Source: Hyphomicrobiaceae bacterium
GTDB taxonomy: Bacteria; Pseudomonadota; Alphaproteobacteria; Rhizobiales; Hyphomicrobiaceae
Direction of reading: 5' to 3'
DNA: 64,000 nt
NCBI GenBank assembly: GCA_021775735.1
Contig: JAJFHG010000038.1
Location: forward strand, 1 to 64,000
Under the pieces are notes generated by a model that was given only the letters and a program-made list of their open reading frames with translations, was not told the DNA's origin and searched no databases. Below, in pieces: positions 31,692-39,544 of the stretch (position 1 is the stretch's first letter; each line of letters begins with the position of its first letter). The position numbers and the translations under genes are program-made.

Positions 31692-32324
31692 CTACATTGC
31701 TGAGCCGACGATCAAAGTCCAGAATGATTTGAATTCTGATTTTGGATCGTGAACCAAAGCTATACCCATGTGCTCGGCGTCCGCGAGCAAAAGGTTCTTA
31801 TTGTGGCCCGGGCTCTTTTTCCAACCCCGCATGACCTCTTTAAATGAGATCTGGCCTGTGCCGACATTTTCAGCAGCAAGACGCGCTTTATACCCTGTCC
31901 GCTTGACGCGATCCCACGGATTAGACCCATCCGACCCGTAGTGCGAAATGCGGTCCCATTTTGCAAGGTCACGCGAATGAGCTTTGGCCGCCTTCGTCAG
32001 CTCAGCATTCAAACGCAAGGGTTTGAGGCCCTTCTCTTTGCGATACTGATTGATAATGGCGCGTGAGAATTCAGGATCTAGTTTGGTTTGAGAATAATCA
32101 CGCGCGGCCAAAACACCTTTCGGTGCTTTTTCATAGCTGCCGCGTGGCGCCTTATCTTGAAGACGGGCAACCTCGGTTCCACCAAGGGTCCGCTTGGACG
32201 AACGGGTTATGGATGAGGTCGGCGCTTGGCCAGAATCATAAAAACCCGATGAAATCGAGTTAGATCCCAAACTACAAGCAGCAAGCGCAAAAGTGAGCGC
32301 TACGAGTGAAGCGACGCGGTACAT
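31692..32324 (-). CDS. CAP-domain (SCP/PR-1 type) lipoprotein
   Basis: This 210-residue protein starts with a lipoprotein signal peptide and lipobox (MYRVASLVALTFALAACSLG, Cys near residue 17). A serine-rich linker follows, and then a CAP domain of about 120 residues. The characteristic residues are visible: AKAHSRDLAKW, DRISHYGSDGSNPWDRV, AENVG and GWKKSPGHNKNLL. Bacterial CAP proteins are secreted or envelope-bound with mostly unknown function. ATG 32324 has GGGAG upstream. Confidence 0.88.
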   Translation of the reverse strand: MYRVASLVALTFALAACSLGSNSISSGFYDSGQAPTSSITRSSKRTLGGTEVARLQDKAPRGSYEKAPKGVLAARDYSQTKLDPEFSRAIINQYRKEKGLKPLRLNAELTKAAKAHSRDLAKWDRISHYGSDGSNPWDRVKRTGYKARLAAENVGTGQISFKEVMRGWKKSPGHNKNLLLADAEHMGIALVHDPKSEFKSFWTLIVGSAM

Positions 32325-32801
32325 TTTTTTTCTCCCGCCATAGGACGCGCGGTTACAGAATTGAAGCATCGCAAAGAGCCGTTAACCGTGCGTTAATGGT
32401 AAAAGATGCGTTGCGGCACCTTTCACGCTGACGGGGCGAAAAAACGGAAAGGGGTCCACCTGGATCTGACCGCAAAACACCGCGCATGACGAATTGTCAT
32501 TTGATAAGAAGAAGTTGACCTGAATTTGACATCCGCACGGCGAAACCTCGACCAGATGGGTCAAACTTCGCGTTGCAGCAGCATCATGTGTTCGTCTCAG
32601 TTTAGGTAGTATCAGCACATTAAAGCCTGATTTCGCAGTGTATATCGCCGCCGTTGCAGGCCCGCCACTTGGAACTCAGAGCAAACATGGCCAAAGTAGT
32701 CACCTATTGTCCGGTGATTCGTGCGTCTGGACACCCTGTCGTTTTCTGCACTACCCCAGCTAGGGGTCCAGCTGTGCAGGTGTTAGAGGGACGCACAACG
32801 C
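32325..32801. other. 477-bp intergenic region upstream of the double-ATPase operon
   Basis: This is divergent space between the CAP-lipoprotein gene and the first gene of the two-gene operon. It contains a degenerate direct repeat, GTCCACCTGGATCTGAC at 32454-32470 and GTTGACCTGAATTTGAC at 32514-32530, spaced exactly 60 bp start to start. A small hairpin CCCC/GGGG lies at about 32754-32766. No convincing gene is present. Confidence 0.4.
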
Positions 32802-33980
32802 ATGTCACCGCGGGCCAGCGAAGCCAATTCATCGGCTGTAGCACAACGTCGCCAATTGGTGGCGGGGCCTTCGATTGCCGATCTAATTCTGGTTCGCATC
32901 GCTTCAGAAGGTGGCGCAACCCGCAACATGATCACCCGCGACCTTGCCCCCTACGCCGCCAACAAGTTGTCGCCCGCTGAATGGCGGCAGACAGCGCAAG
33001 GCGCCATCGAAGATTTAACGCAGGCCAGTCTCACGTCTGAAAAACGAGGTCGCCTGCACGCAACGGAAGCTGGCCTGCAGCGTGCAAGTGCATTTTTGGC
33101 GCTTAGCACCGACGCAAATGAACCCTGGCAAGTCCTACGCGACGTCTGCCTGATCGCAAAAGCGATTGGGATTGAAAAACTCACCGGACCTAGGCGTAAA
33201 GCGCTGGTGAAACCCGACGGTCTTAGAACGCTCATTGTGCAGCACAGCTTTGGGCTGTCGGCAAAGAAAAGCCAAACACCGGCTACGCTGCGGGCCGCGC
33301 TGGCCGTGATTGCTTTACAACGCGCATTCGGAAAAAAGATCAAATCTGGTTTGGGTGATAAAGCGAATTTGCCCGCTAAAGCGTCGCGCCTGTTGGCCGG
33401 ACAACTCCTCGACCCGGCCCGCGAGTTTTCAACCGATACGCAACTGATCGCACACATTGCAGCTGATCAGGTCGATGCACGCCAGACCAGCATTGAAGAC
33501 CTGCGCCAGGCACTGATTTGCAAGCTGACCAATGCTCTTCTTGAAGAAAAGCCAGTGCCAAAACCCGCTGTTAAGCGAAAAACACCAACCAAGAAGACGA
33601 CACTGCGCAAAACCTCAAAGGTGTCGCTTGCAGCTGACAATGACACAACTCCATCACCACTGCCGAAAACTGAAGATGGGCGCCCCGACCTTCCACAATT
33701 TTCTCGCATTGTGAATGGCGTGGCATCTTCTTGCGCTGAGGGCTGGCCAGGAAACATGAAGGCGTTTATCTCACGCGTATGGCAAATGATTCGTGACGGA
33801 CACCATGACTGGGAATTGTCCGAGGATGCCTTCAAAACCATGCTTGTCGATGCGCACCGTGCTGGTAGCGTTGTTCTGACTGGCGCTGACCTAAAAAACA
33901 AAACCGATCTTGAAGACTTCGAGAAATCTGCAACCCAATACAAGAATACTGTTTGGCACTTCATTCGCGTCGACGCGTAA
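32802..33980 (+). CDS. Putative winged-helix protein, partner of the double ATPase
   Basis: This 392-residue protein is not one I recognise. Residues about 24-100 have a winged-helix pattern (IADLILVRIASEGGATRNMI, then a helix LSPAEWRQTAQGAIEDLTQA and a wing GRLHATEAGLQRA). Residues 110-245 are helical. Residues 250-275 form a Lys/Pro/Thr-rich linker. Residues 297-392 look like a second winged helix (NMKAFISRVWQMIRDG, FKTMLVDAHRAGSVVLTGAD, YKNTVWHFIRVD). DNA binding is therefore likely. The ATPase gene starts 15 or 42 bp downstream, so the two form an operon. There is no signal peptide or nuclease motif. Confidence 0.65.
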   Translation: MSPRASEANSSAVAQRRQLVAGPSIADLILVRIASEGGATRNMITRDLAPYAANKLSPAEWRQTAQGAIEDLTQASLTSEKRGRLHATEAGLQRASAFLALSTDANEPWQVLRDVCLIAKAIGIEKLTGPRRKALVKPDGLRTLIVQHSFGLSAKKSQTPATLRAALAVIALQRAFGKKIKSGLGDKANLPAKASRLLAGQLLDPAREFSTDTQLIAHIAADQVDARQTSIEDLRQALICKLTNALLEEKPVPKPAVKRKTPTKKTTLRKTSKVSLAADNDTTPSPLPKTEDGRPDLPQFSRIVNGVASSCAEGWPGNMKAFISRVWQMIRDGHHDWELSEDAFKTMLVDAHRAGSVVLTGADLKNKTDLEDFEKSATQYKNTVWHFIRVDA

Positions 33981-33995
33981 CGCGGTGCTTGATTA

Positions 33996-36900
33996 ATGCG
34001 GCAACACAAGGATCCATCGTTAATGGTGCAAGAGGCTTTGCAATCACACGAAACGGCGCACATTGCAGCAGCCCTTGAGCATTCCATCACGTGGGAGGAC
34101 GATCTGTGGCGTGCCGACCCGGTTGATGTCGAAGCTGTGCATAGCAAAGCCCGCACAAAATTCTATGGATTACTGGAAGCCGTTCAAAAGCAGGACCCAA
34201 GCGCAGCCCAAGCCCGCATCCTCCTGTTTCACGGCCAATCAGGCGCTGGAAAAACCCATTTATTGCGCGCACTGAGAACAGGTGCTCACCGTGATGGGCG
34301 TGCCTATTTTGGCTACGCGCAGATGACGCCGGATATTGCAAATTACGCAGACTATTATTTGCGGCGTCTGGTTCACTCTCTTGAAAAATCGTATGACCCG
34401 GATGAAGGGGGCGAGAGCGGCTTGGCGCGGTTGACGGAACGCTTGGTTGCCGACGTCAGTGAGATTGATGGGGATGACCTTGAGAAGCTGCGTGAATCCA
34501 ACCTGAGCGAAAATGAGCTCGGTCAATTGGTTCTCAAGCTGGCCGACGACATTATCGCCAGCACGCGGTTTCGTGACCTTGAACTCGACGTCAACATCGT
34601 TCGCGCGCTGCTCTACCTTGAACGCCATGACCCACGCATCGACCAGCGCATTCGCCAATACCTGCATGGTCGCCATCTTACACCTTTAGCCCACCAGTCG
34701 GTATGCGCACTCGACCCCAATACCGGTGAAGACCGCGCCTTCGAGATCATCACCGCGTTTGGTCAGTTGATGTGGACCATTGACGGGGCGGCGTTGGTCT
34801 TCTCCATTGATCAGGTCGAAGATCTACGCTTCTTTGATGATGCGGAAGAACGCTTCCAGCGGGCAACCCGCGATCTCATTCAAATCGCTAACCGGCTGCC
34901 AAACGCCATTATCATCATCTCGTGCCTGGAGGATTTTTACGGCCAAGTGCGCGGTGTGTTGGCACAATCCTACATCGACCGCATTGAAAAAGCCGGTCCG
35001 GTTGCGCTCATTGAAAGTCGAACAGCCGACGAAGCCAAGGCGATTATTGCTCGACGTTTGGAACACGACGCGCAATCGCGCGGCGGTGAGTTGAACTACC
35101 CGGATCCAGCGCAATTTTTCGGGCCCCAATTCTTCGAAGAATTCTCAGGTCTGTCGGCACGGCGTCTGCTGGAATACGCACAGAACCGCTTGAACGATAA
35201 AACTGATCGCGATGAAAGCGATGACCCAGTTGATCAATCGGAGTCTTGGACCTCAACGCTCGCTTCTGTTCTCGGCGGCGCAATTAGTCCTGAAGTCAAA
35301 TCACGTAGTAATGATGCCGACAACACACCGACGTTTGATTATCGCGACGCTTGGCAGCGTTTTCAAAACGAGTCTGAAGCGGAGATCCCGTCTGACGATG
35401 GTGAAATGATGGACACCCTGGTGTCAGGCTTGAATCTTGCCCAGGAAGAATGGTCCAAAAAAATATCACTCGACGTGACCAGGCTCGAAATTGCCGATGA
35501 TTTGCCGGTAATCGATATCTCGGTCCGCCACACGACGGGTCTGCAAAATGATGTCCGCGTATTCTTGTGCAACCGTCCAACACAAGGCGGCGGCCTCAAG
35601 CGTCAGCTTGATAAAGTTCTAAAAGCCATGTCGGGGCGAAGCTGTGTGATGCTGCGCGCTTCTGACTTTCCGCCAAATCGCAAAAACCAAACCGCTCAAG
35701 CCTTCCGCAAATTCCGCGACCATGGCGGTCGTCAAATTCTTGTACCCATCCCAGAATGGGAACGGATGATGATGGTGCGCGAGTTCCACGCGCACCACCG
35801 TCACGATCCTGGTTTTGACACCTGGTTCACAGACGCCAAACTACTGTCAAACCTCATCACTGTATTCCAATTGTTACGGCTTGACCTGCTTGGGCGCACG
35901 TTACCGCGCACTGTTTCATCTGGCGATAAGGTCGATGAACCAACGCTCGATTTTGATGCAACCCGCACAGGTGACCATCTCAAGGTCGTTGGCGACAGCG
36001 ATGTCGCAAGTGGTGAACCGAATGCGCAAGATGCCGATCCACTCGCGGCGACACAAGTGCCAGACGAGTTGCCTCTCTCTGTAATCCTCGGTGAGGAGGG
36101 AAGTAAGGACAACATACAAGTTGGTCGCCTGCAGGGCACACAGCGAAAACCAATCACACTCAACAAGGATGTCTTGAAACGCCATAGTGCGGTTCTGGGT
36201 GGGTCTGGTTCAGGTAAGACCACACTTGCTTTGACCATCATTGAGCAGTTGCTGCTAAACCAAATTCCCGTTGTCTTGATCGACCGGAAAGGTGATCTGT
36301 GCAGCTATGCCAATCCTGATGTATGGCGTGAAATTGACGACGACTTTGCCGAGCGTCGCGGTGATCGCGAGAAGCTCGCCGATGAAATCGATGTTGCTGT
36401 TTACACACCCGGGCGTGCATCAGGACGACCAATCTCAATCACGTTGCTGCCCAATGGCATCAACGAATTACCTGATCACGAACAGCAATTGCTTGCCAAT
36501 CTGTCCGCTGCTGCATTAGGCGAAATGCTGCACCTCAAAAACTCAGCAACCAACCAAAAGCAATCAGGCACCTTGTCGGTAGCCCTACGCATCCTCGGTG
36601 CACGCCACAGTCGGGAGGTAACCCTCGGCGATCTGATCACATTGCTGGAGGATGAGGACCCAGAACTCACCGACATCACGCAACGCATGGACCCCTCCGG
36701 CAAGATCCGCCGCGACCTTGTCGGCCAGCTTGACAGTTTGCGTCACCGCAATTCAGCGCTATTTGAAGGCGGCGGTGAACCATTGCGCATGGACTCGTTA
36801 CTCGGCAAAGGTCCTAACGCGCGTGACGGTCGCACGCGCCTATCCGTAATTTACACCGGCTTCTTAGGCGATAATGAAAACATACTGTTCTGGGTGGCGC

Positions 36901-37397
36901 AGTTCTTGTCTGAAACACTGAGATACTGCCAGCGCAATCCAAACGATGAATTACAAGCTGTCGTCATGTTTGATGAAGCTGACCTTTACATCCCATCGAA
37001 TGCAAAACCGGCGACGGCAGAACCGCTGCAAAGCTTGTTGAAACGTGCGCGATCTGCCGGTCTTGGTGTCATGCTGGCGACCCAATCACCAGGTGATCTC
37101 GACTATAAGAGCCGCGATCAAATCACCAGTTGGTTTATCGGACGGGTGAGAGAAGACACGGCACTGCGCAAACTCAAAGCAGCGTTCCAAAGTGAATCCG
37201 GCCTCGACGCTGCAGCCGTTTTGCCTGGACAAACGGTTGGCGAGTTCCATTTGGTGCAGGAAGGACTCGTACGCGCCATGAAAGCTCAGCGCTCATTGAT
37301 CCAGGCTGAGCAAGTGCCATTTGACCGGATTGAACAGTTGGCGCGTGAAACCAAGGGCCTAGAAGACCGCCAGTTGCGCCTGTTCGACAAAAAATAA
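33996..37397 (+). CDS. Double P-loop ATPase: N-terminal AAA plus C-terminal HerA/DUF87-type
   Basis: This 1133-residue protein has two P-loop NTPase modules. The first has Walker A GQSGAGKT (about 80-87) and Walker B ALVFSIDQVE with Asp near 272. It is followed by a winged-helix-like AAA lid (LSARRLLEYAQNRL near 386-399). A middle region of about residues 400-690 has no motif I know. The second module has Walker A GGSGSGKTT (735-743), Walker B VVMFDEAD (Asp993, Glu994) and LATQSPGDLDY (1028-1038), the HerA/FtsK-like DUF87 pattern of DNA-pumping ATPases. All these residues are intact. The start is ATG 33996 or ATG 34023, the latter with AAGGA upstream. A role in DNA translocation or defence is inference. 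Confidence 0.75.
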   Translation: MRQHKDPSLMVQEALQSHETAHIAAALEHSITWEDDLWRADPVDVEAVHSKARTKFYGLLEAVQKQDPSAAQARILLFHGQSGAGKTHLLRALRTGAHRDGRAYFGYAQMTPDIANYADYYLRRLVHSLEKSYDPDEGGESGLARLTERLVADVSEIDGDDLEKLRESNLSENELGQLVLKLADDIIASTRFRDLELDVNIVRALLYLERHDPRIDQRIRQYLHGRHLTPLAHQSVCALDPNTGEDRAFEIITAFGQLMWTIDGAALVFSIDQVEDLRFFDDAEERFQRATRDLIQIANRLPNAIIIISCLEDFYGQVRGVLAQSYIDRIEKAGPVALIESRTADEAKAIIARRLEHDAQSRGGELNYPDPAQFFGPQFFEEFSGLSARRLLEYAQNRLNDKTDRDESDDPVDQSESWTSTLASVLGGAISPEVKSRSNDADNTPTFDYRDAWQRFQNESEAEIPSDDGEMMDTLVSGLNLAQEEWSKKISLDVTRLEIADDLPVIDISVRHTTGLQNDVRVFLCNRPTQGGGLKRQLDKVLKAMSGRSCVMLRASDFPPNRKNQTAQAFRKFRDHGGRQILVPIPEWERMMMVREFHAHHRHDPGFDTWFTDAKLLSNLITVFQLLRLDLLGRTLPRTVSSGDKVDEPTLDFDATRTGDHLKVVGDSDVASGEPNAQDADPLAATQVPDELPLSVILGEEGSKDNIQVGRLQGTQRKPITLNKDVLKRHSAVLGGSGSGKTTLALTIIEQLLLNQIPVVLIDRKGDLCSYANPDVWREIDDDFAERRGDREKLADEIDVAVYTPGRASGRPISITLLPNGINELPDHEQQLLANLSAAALGEMLHLKNSATNQKQSGTLSVALRILGARHSREVTLGDLITLLEDEDPELTDITQRMDPSGKIRRDLVGQLDSLRHRNSALFEGGGEPLRMDSLLGKGPNARDGRTRLSVIYTGFLGDNENILFWVAQFLSETLRYCQRNPNDELQAVVMFDEADLYIPSNAKPATAEPLQSLLKRARSAGLGVMLATQSPGDLDYKSRDQITSWFIGRVREDTALRKLKAAFQSESGLDAAAVLPGQTVGEFHLVQEGLVRAMKAQRSLIQAEQVPFDRIEQLARETKGLEDRQLRLFDKK

Positions 37398-37693
37398 GGT
37401 CTTCAGGGGCTGCTCGACGGGTCTACTGCCGTCTAAAAATCAGATTGCGATGTTTTGTTCACAGATTGAGCACATGGTGTTGCTGCACTGCACGCATGGC
37501 GCAAACCTGACCAACGCAGGTACTATTAGTACGCTGTAATTGCAGCGAAAAGTATTGATCTGCGCCAAGCCCACAGATGACTGTCTCGTGATAGATGCGC
37601 CACCAACTTTGCTGCGTTACACCGTTCAGCGGCGCTGCCTTAATTAAATCCGATAGTCAACAAAATTTTTTTTTGTTATTGTTCCAATGTAGT

Positions 37694-37766
37694 GGATCAC
37701 GAAGTGGAGGGATGGTGATCCGTAATTTTAGTACCTCGTAACCAACCATAGATCACGATGTGGTGG
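37694..37766. repeat. Imperfect direct repeats with an embedded inverted repeat
   Basis: GGATCACGAAGTGGAGG at 37694-37710 recurs as AGATCACGATGTGGTGG at 37750-37766, matching at 14 of 17 positions. The first copy also forms an inverted repeat, GGATCAC with GTGATCC at 37715-37721. The arrangement resembles operator sites for a dimeric regulator and lies 44 bp before a small open reading frame. Confidence 0.5.
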
Positions 37767-37809
37767 CGTGAGTTGTGGCTGTTACGTGGGACAGTTCGGG
37801 GTAAGAGTT

Positions 37810-37905
37810 ATGTTTGCAGGTAAATCGTTCTTAATGTTAGTCGCAGCATCGCTGGCTGGACCAGCCTTTGGCATTGGATTGTTTTTGCTGTTTAACACCT
37901 TCTAA
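37810..37905 (+). CDS. Possible 31-residue membrane peptide
   Basis: The frame encodes MFAGKSFLMLVAASLAGPAF followed by GIGLFLLFNTF, a nearly continuous hydrophobic helix with one Lys near the start. A purine-rich GGGGTAAGAG lies just upstream and serves as a plausible ribosome site. Operator-like repeats precede it. Small hydrophobic peptides of this type can be membrane regulators or type I toxin-like peptides, but nothing here proves expression. Confidence 0.4.
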   Translation: MFAGKSFLMLVAASLAGPAFGIGLFLLFNTF

Positions 37906-38138
37906 GCGCCTAATGCGCTCTTCATATTATTTCCTTTTCATCTCCTAGATCGGTGTTGCTTGGGCTTATTTGAGCCATTGCAGCCCCGATTTTGTGTTTG
38001 ATTTTTGCTTTCAAGAAAATTCGTCTACAAGTCGCAAACAGTACGCTCCGGTTTCTGACGTCCTAAAAACCTGTGTGGGGCGGCCTGTGTTTACCAACAC
38101 CCATTGTACCTCGCTACACAACCCCTGCCCAAAAGCTC

Positions 38139-39416
38139 ATGACCGAAAACCGACTTGTTGATGATTGCTTCCAAACGTCTGAGAAGCTGATCCGTCACGA
38201 CACAGCCATCCACGAACTCAAAAAACGCACAAAACCAGTTGTGTCACATGAGGATGTTGTGTTGGACGCTTCTGGTGGACGTATTCTGGCGGCAACCGTA
38301 AGTGCTGACCAAAACGTACCCGCCTACGACAATGCAGCCGTCGATGGCTATGCCTATGCCTACAAAGATGTCGTTGAGGGCGGCGAGACCACCCTTTCCG
38401 TTGTTGGACGAGCCGCAGCAGGGCGACCCTATTCCGGAGACCTTGCCAGCGGTCAAGCCGTACGCATTTTAACGGGGGCTATAGTTCCTCACGGCTGCGA
38501 TAGTATTATCATGCAGGAAGACGTTACGCAGAGCCGGAGTGGTCAAAGCGTTATCCTGCCTAGAGACGCGCGAGCTGGCGCAAATATTCGACCCGCTGGT
38601 GAAGACGTTGCAAAGAGCAAGGTCTTATTTACACCCGGTCATCTTTTGAGACCGCAAGACTTGGCCGCTCTTGCCTCCATTGGCGCTGGAACCGTGTCCT
38701 GTTTTGCACGTCTCAAGGTTGGTATTATTTCAACGGGAGATGAGATTGTTGCAGCGGGTTCTGGCCCGTTGAAGAAGGGCGACGTTTTTAACGCCAATTC
38801 ACCCATGCTAACAGCGCTGGTGCGTAATGCGGGCTGCGACGTCCATGACCTCGGCGTCTGGCCGGATCAACGCGACCTCATCAAAGACCGCCTAGAAAAA
38901 GCCGCGCAATCCTTTGACCTCCTGATCACCTCGGGTGGTGCCAGCCAAGGCGAAGAAGATCACATAGCGGCCGCTCTTGATGATCTCGGGCAACGTCATT
39001 TTTGGCGCATAGCGGTAAAACCTGGAAGGCCCATCATGTTTGGCCAAATCGATGACGTGCCTGTCGTTGGTTTACCGGGCAATCCCGTTGCCGTCTTTGT
39101 CTGCTTCCTGATGTACGTGTTTCCGATACTCCGCCGACTTAGTGGGGGTGTCTTCCCCGAACCCAGACGTATCCATCTTCCAGCAAATTTTGAGATCTCA
39201 AATCGCAAACCAGGCCGACGTGAATTTTGGCGCGGCACACTGCGGATCACAGATGAGGGTGCCCGGGTCGAAAAGTATCCAAAGGATGGCTCAGGCTTGA
39301 TTTCAAGCCTGAGAGAAGCCAACGGTTTGATAGACATGCCGGAAGATGTGCCAAATGTGAAAATTGGCGACAAGGTTGCTTTTATCCCATTTTCCGAATT
39401 CGGAATTCTCAGTTAG
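38139..39416 (+). CDS. moeA: Molybdopterin molybdotransferase MoeA
   Basis: This 425-residue enzyme inserts molybdate into adenylylated molybdopterin. Visible motifs are the N-terminal VPAYDNAAVDGYAYA, AGRPYSGDLASGQAVRILTG, IMQEDV, GEDVAKSKVLFTPGHLLRP, the MogA-like core STGDEIV through NANSPML and TSGGASQGEEDHI, and GLPGNPVAVFVCFLMYV, with the C-terminal beta-barrel domain IV. ATG 38139 gives the usual family length; a frame from 38073 adds an unconserved 22 residues. The cofactor would serve molybdoenzymes such as the oxidoreductase at the window end. Confidence 0.96.
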   Translation: MTENRLVDDCFQTSEKLIRHDTAIHELKKRTKPVVSHEDVVLDASGGRILAATVSADQNVPAYDNAAVDGYAYAYKDVVEGGETTLSVVGRAAAGRPYSGDLASGQAVRILTGAIVPHGCDSIIMQEDVTQSRSGQSVILPRDARAGANIRPAGEDVAKSKVLFTPGHLLRPQDLAALASIGAGTVSCFARLKVGIISTGDEIVAAGSGPLKKGDVFNANSPMLTALVRNAGCDVHDLGVWPDQRDLIKDRLEKAAQSFDLLITSGGASQGEEDHIAAALDDLGQRHFWRIAVKPGRPIMFGQIDDVPVVGLPGNPVAVFVCFLMYVFPILRRLSGGVFPEPRRIHLPANFEISNRKPGRREFWRGTLRITDEGARVEKYPKDGSGLISSLREANGLIDMPEDVPNVKIGDKVAFIPFSEFGILS

Positions 39417-39544
39417 CTCAGATATAGCCACGGCCTCGACGCAGAACGGTCCCGTGAGCGCCATAAACCAGGGCTACCAATCTCAAAGCGCTGCGCCCTT
39501 GGGCGCGGGCGCATGAGGCGGCACATAGTCAAAGTTCACGAGTT

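Larger units (their letters stand above)
37398..38138. other. 741-bp intergenic region downstream of the double-ATPase operon
   Basis: This is the longest non-coding stretch in the window. It holds the repeat pair at 37694-37766, an A/T-rich run (AAAATTTTTTTTTGTTATTG near 37661-37682), and a 31-codon hydrophobic reading frame at 37810. No terminator with a clear T-run follows the ATPase gene. moeA begins at the far end. Confidence 0.4.

Noticed and set aside
32382-32618. Minus-strand frame of 78 residues upstream of the double-ATPase operon
   Set aside because: It is explained by the degenerate direct repeat (the QIQV text occurs twice) and has no start signal.
33996-37397. Assignment to a named defence system such as BREX, Wadjet, Zorya or Dnd-linked DptFGH
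   Set aside because: None of the obligate partner genes of these systems is present beside the operon.
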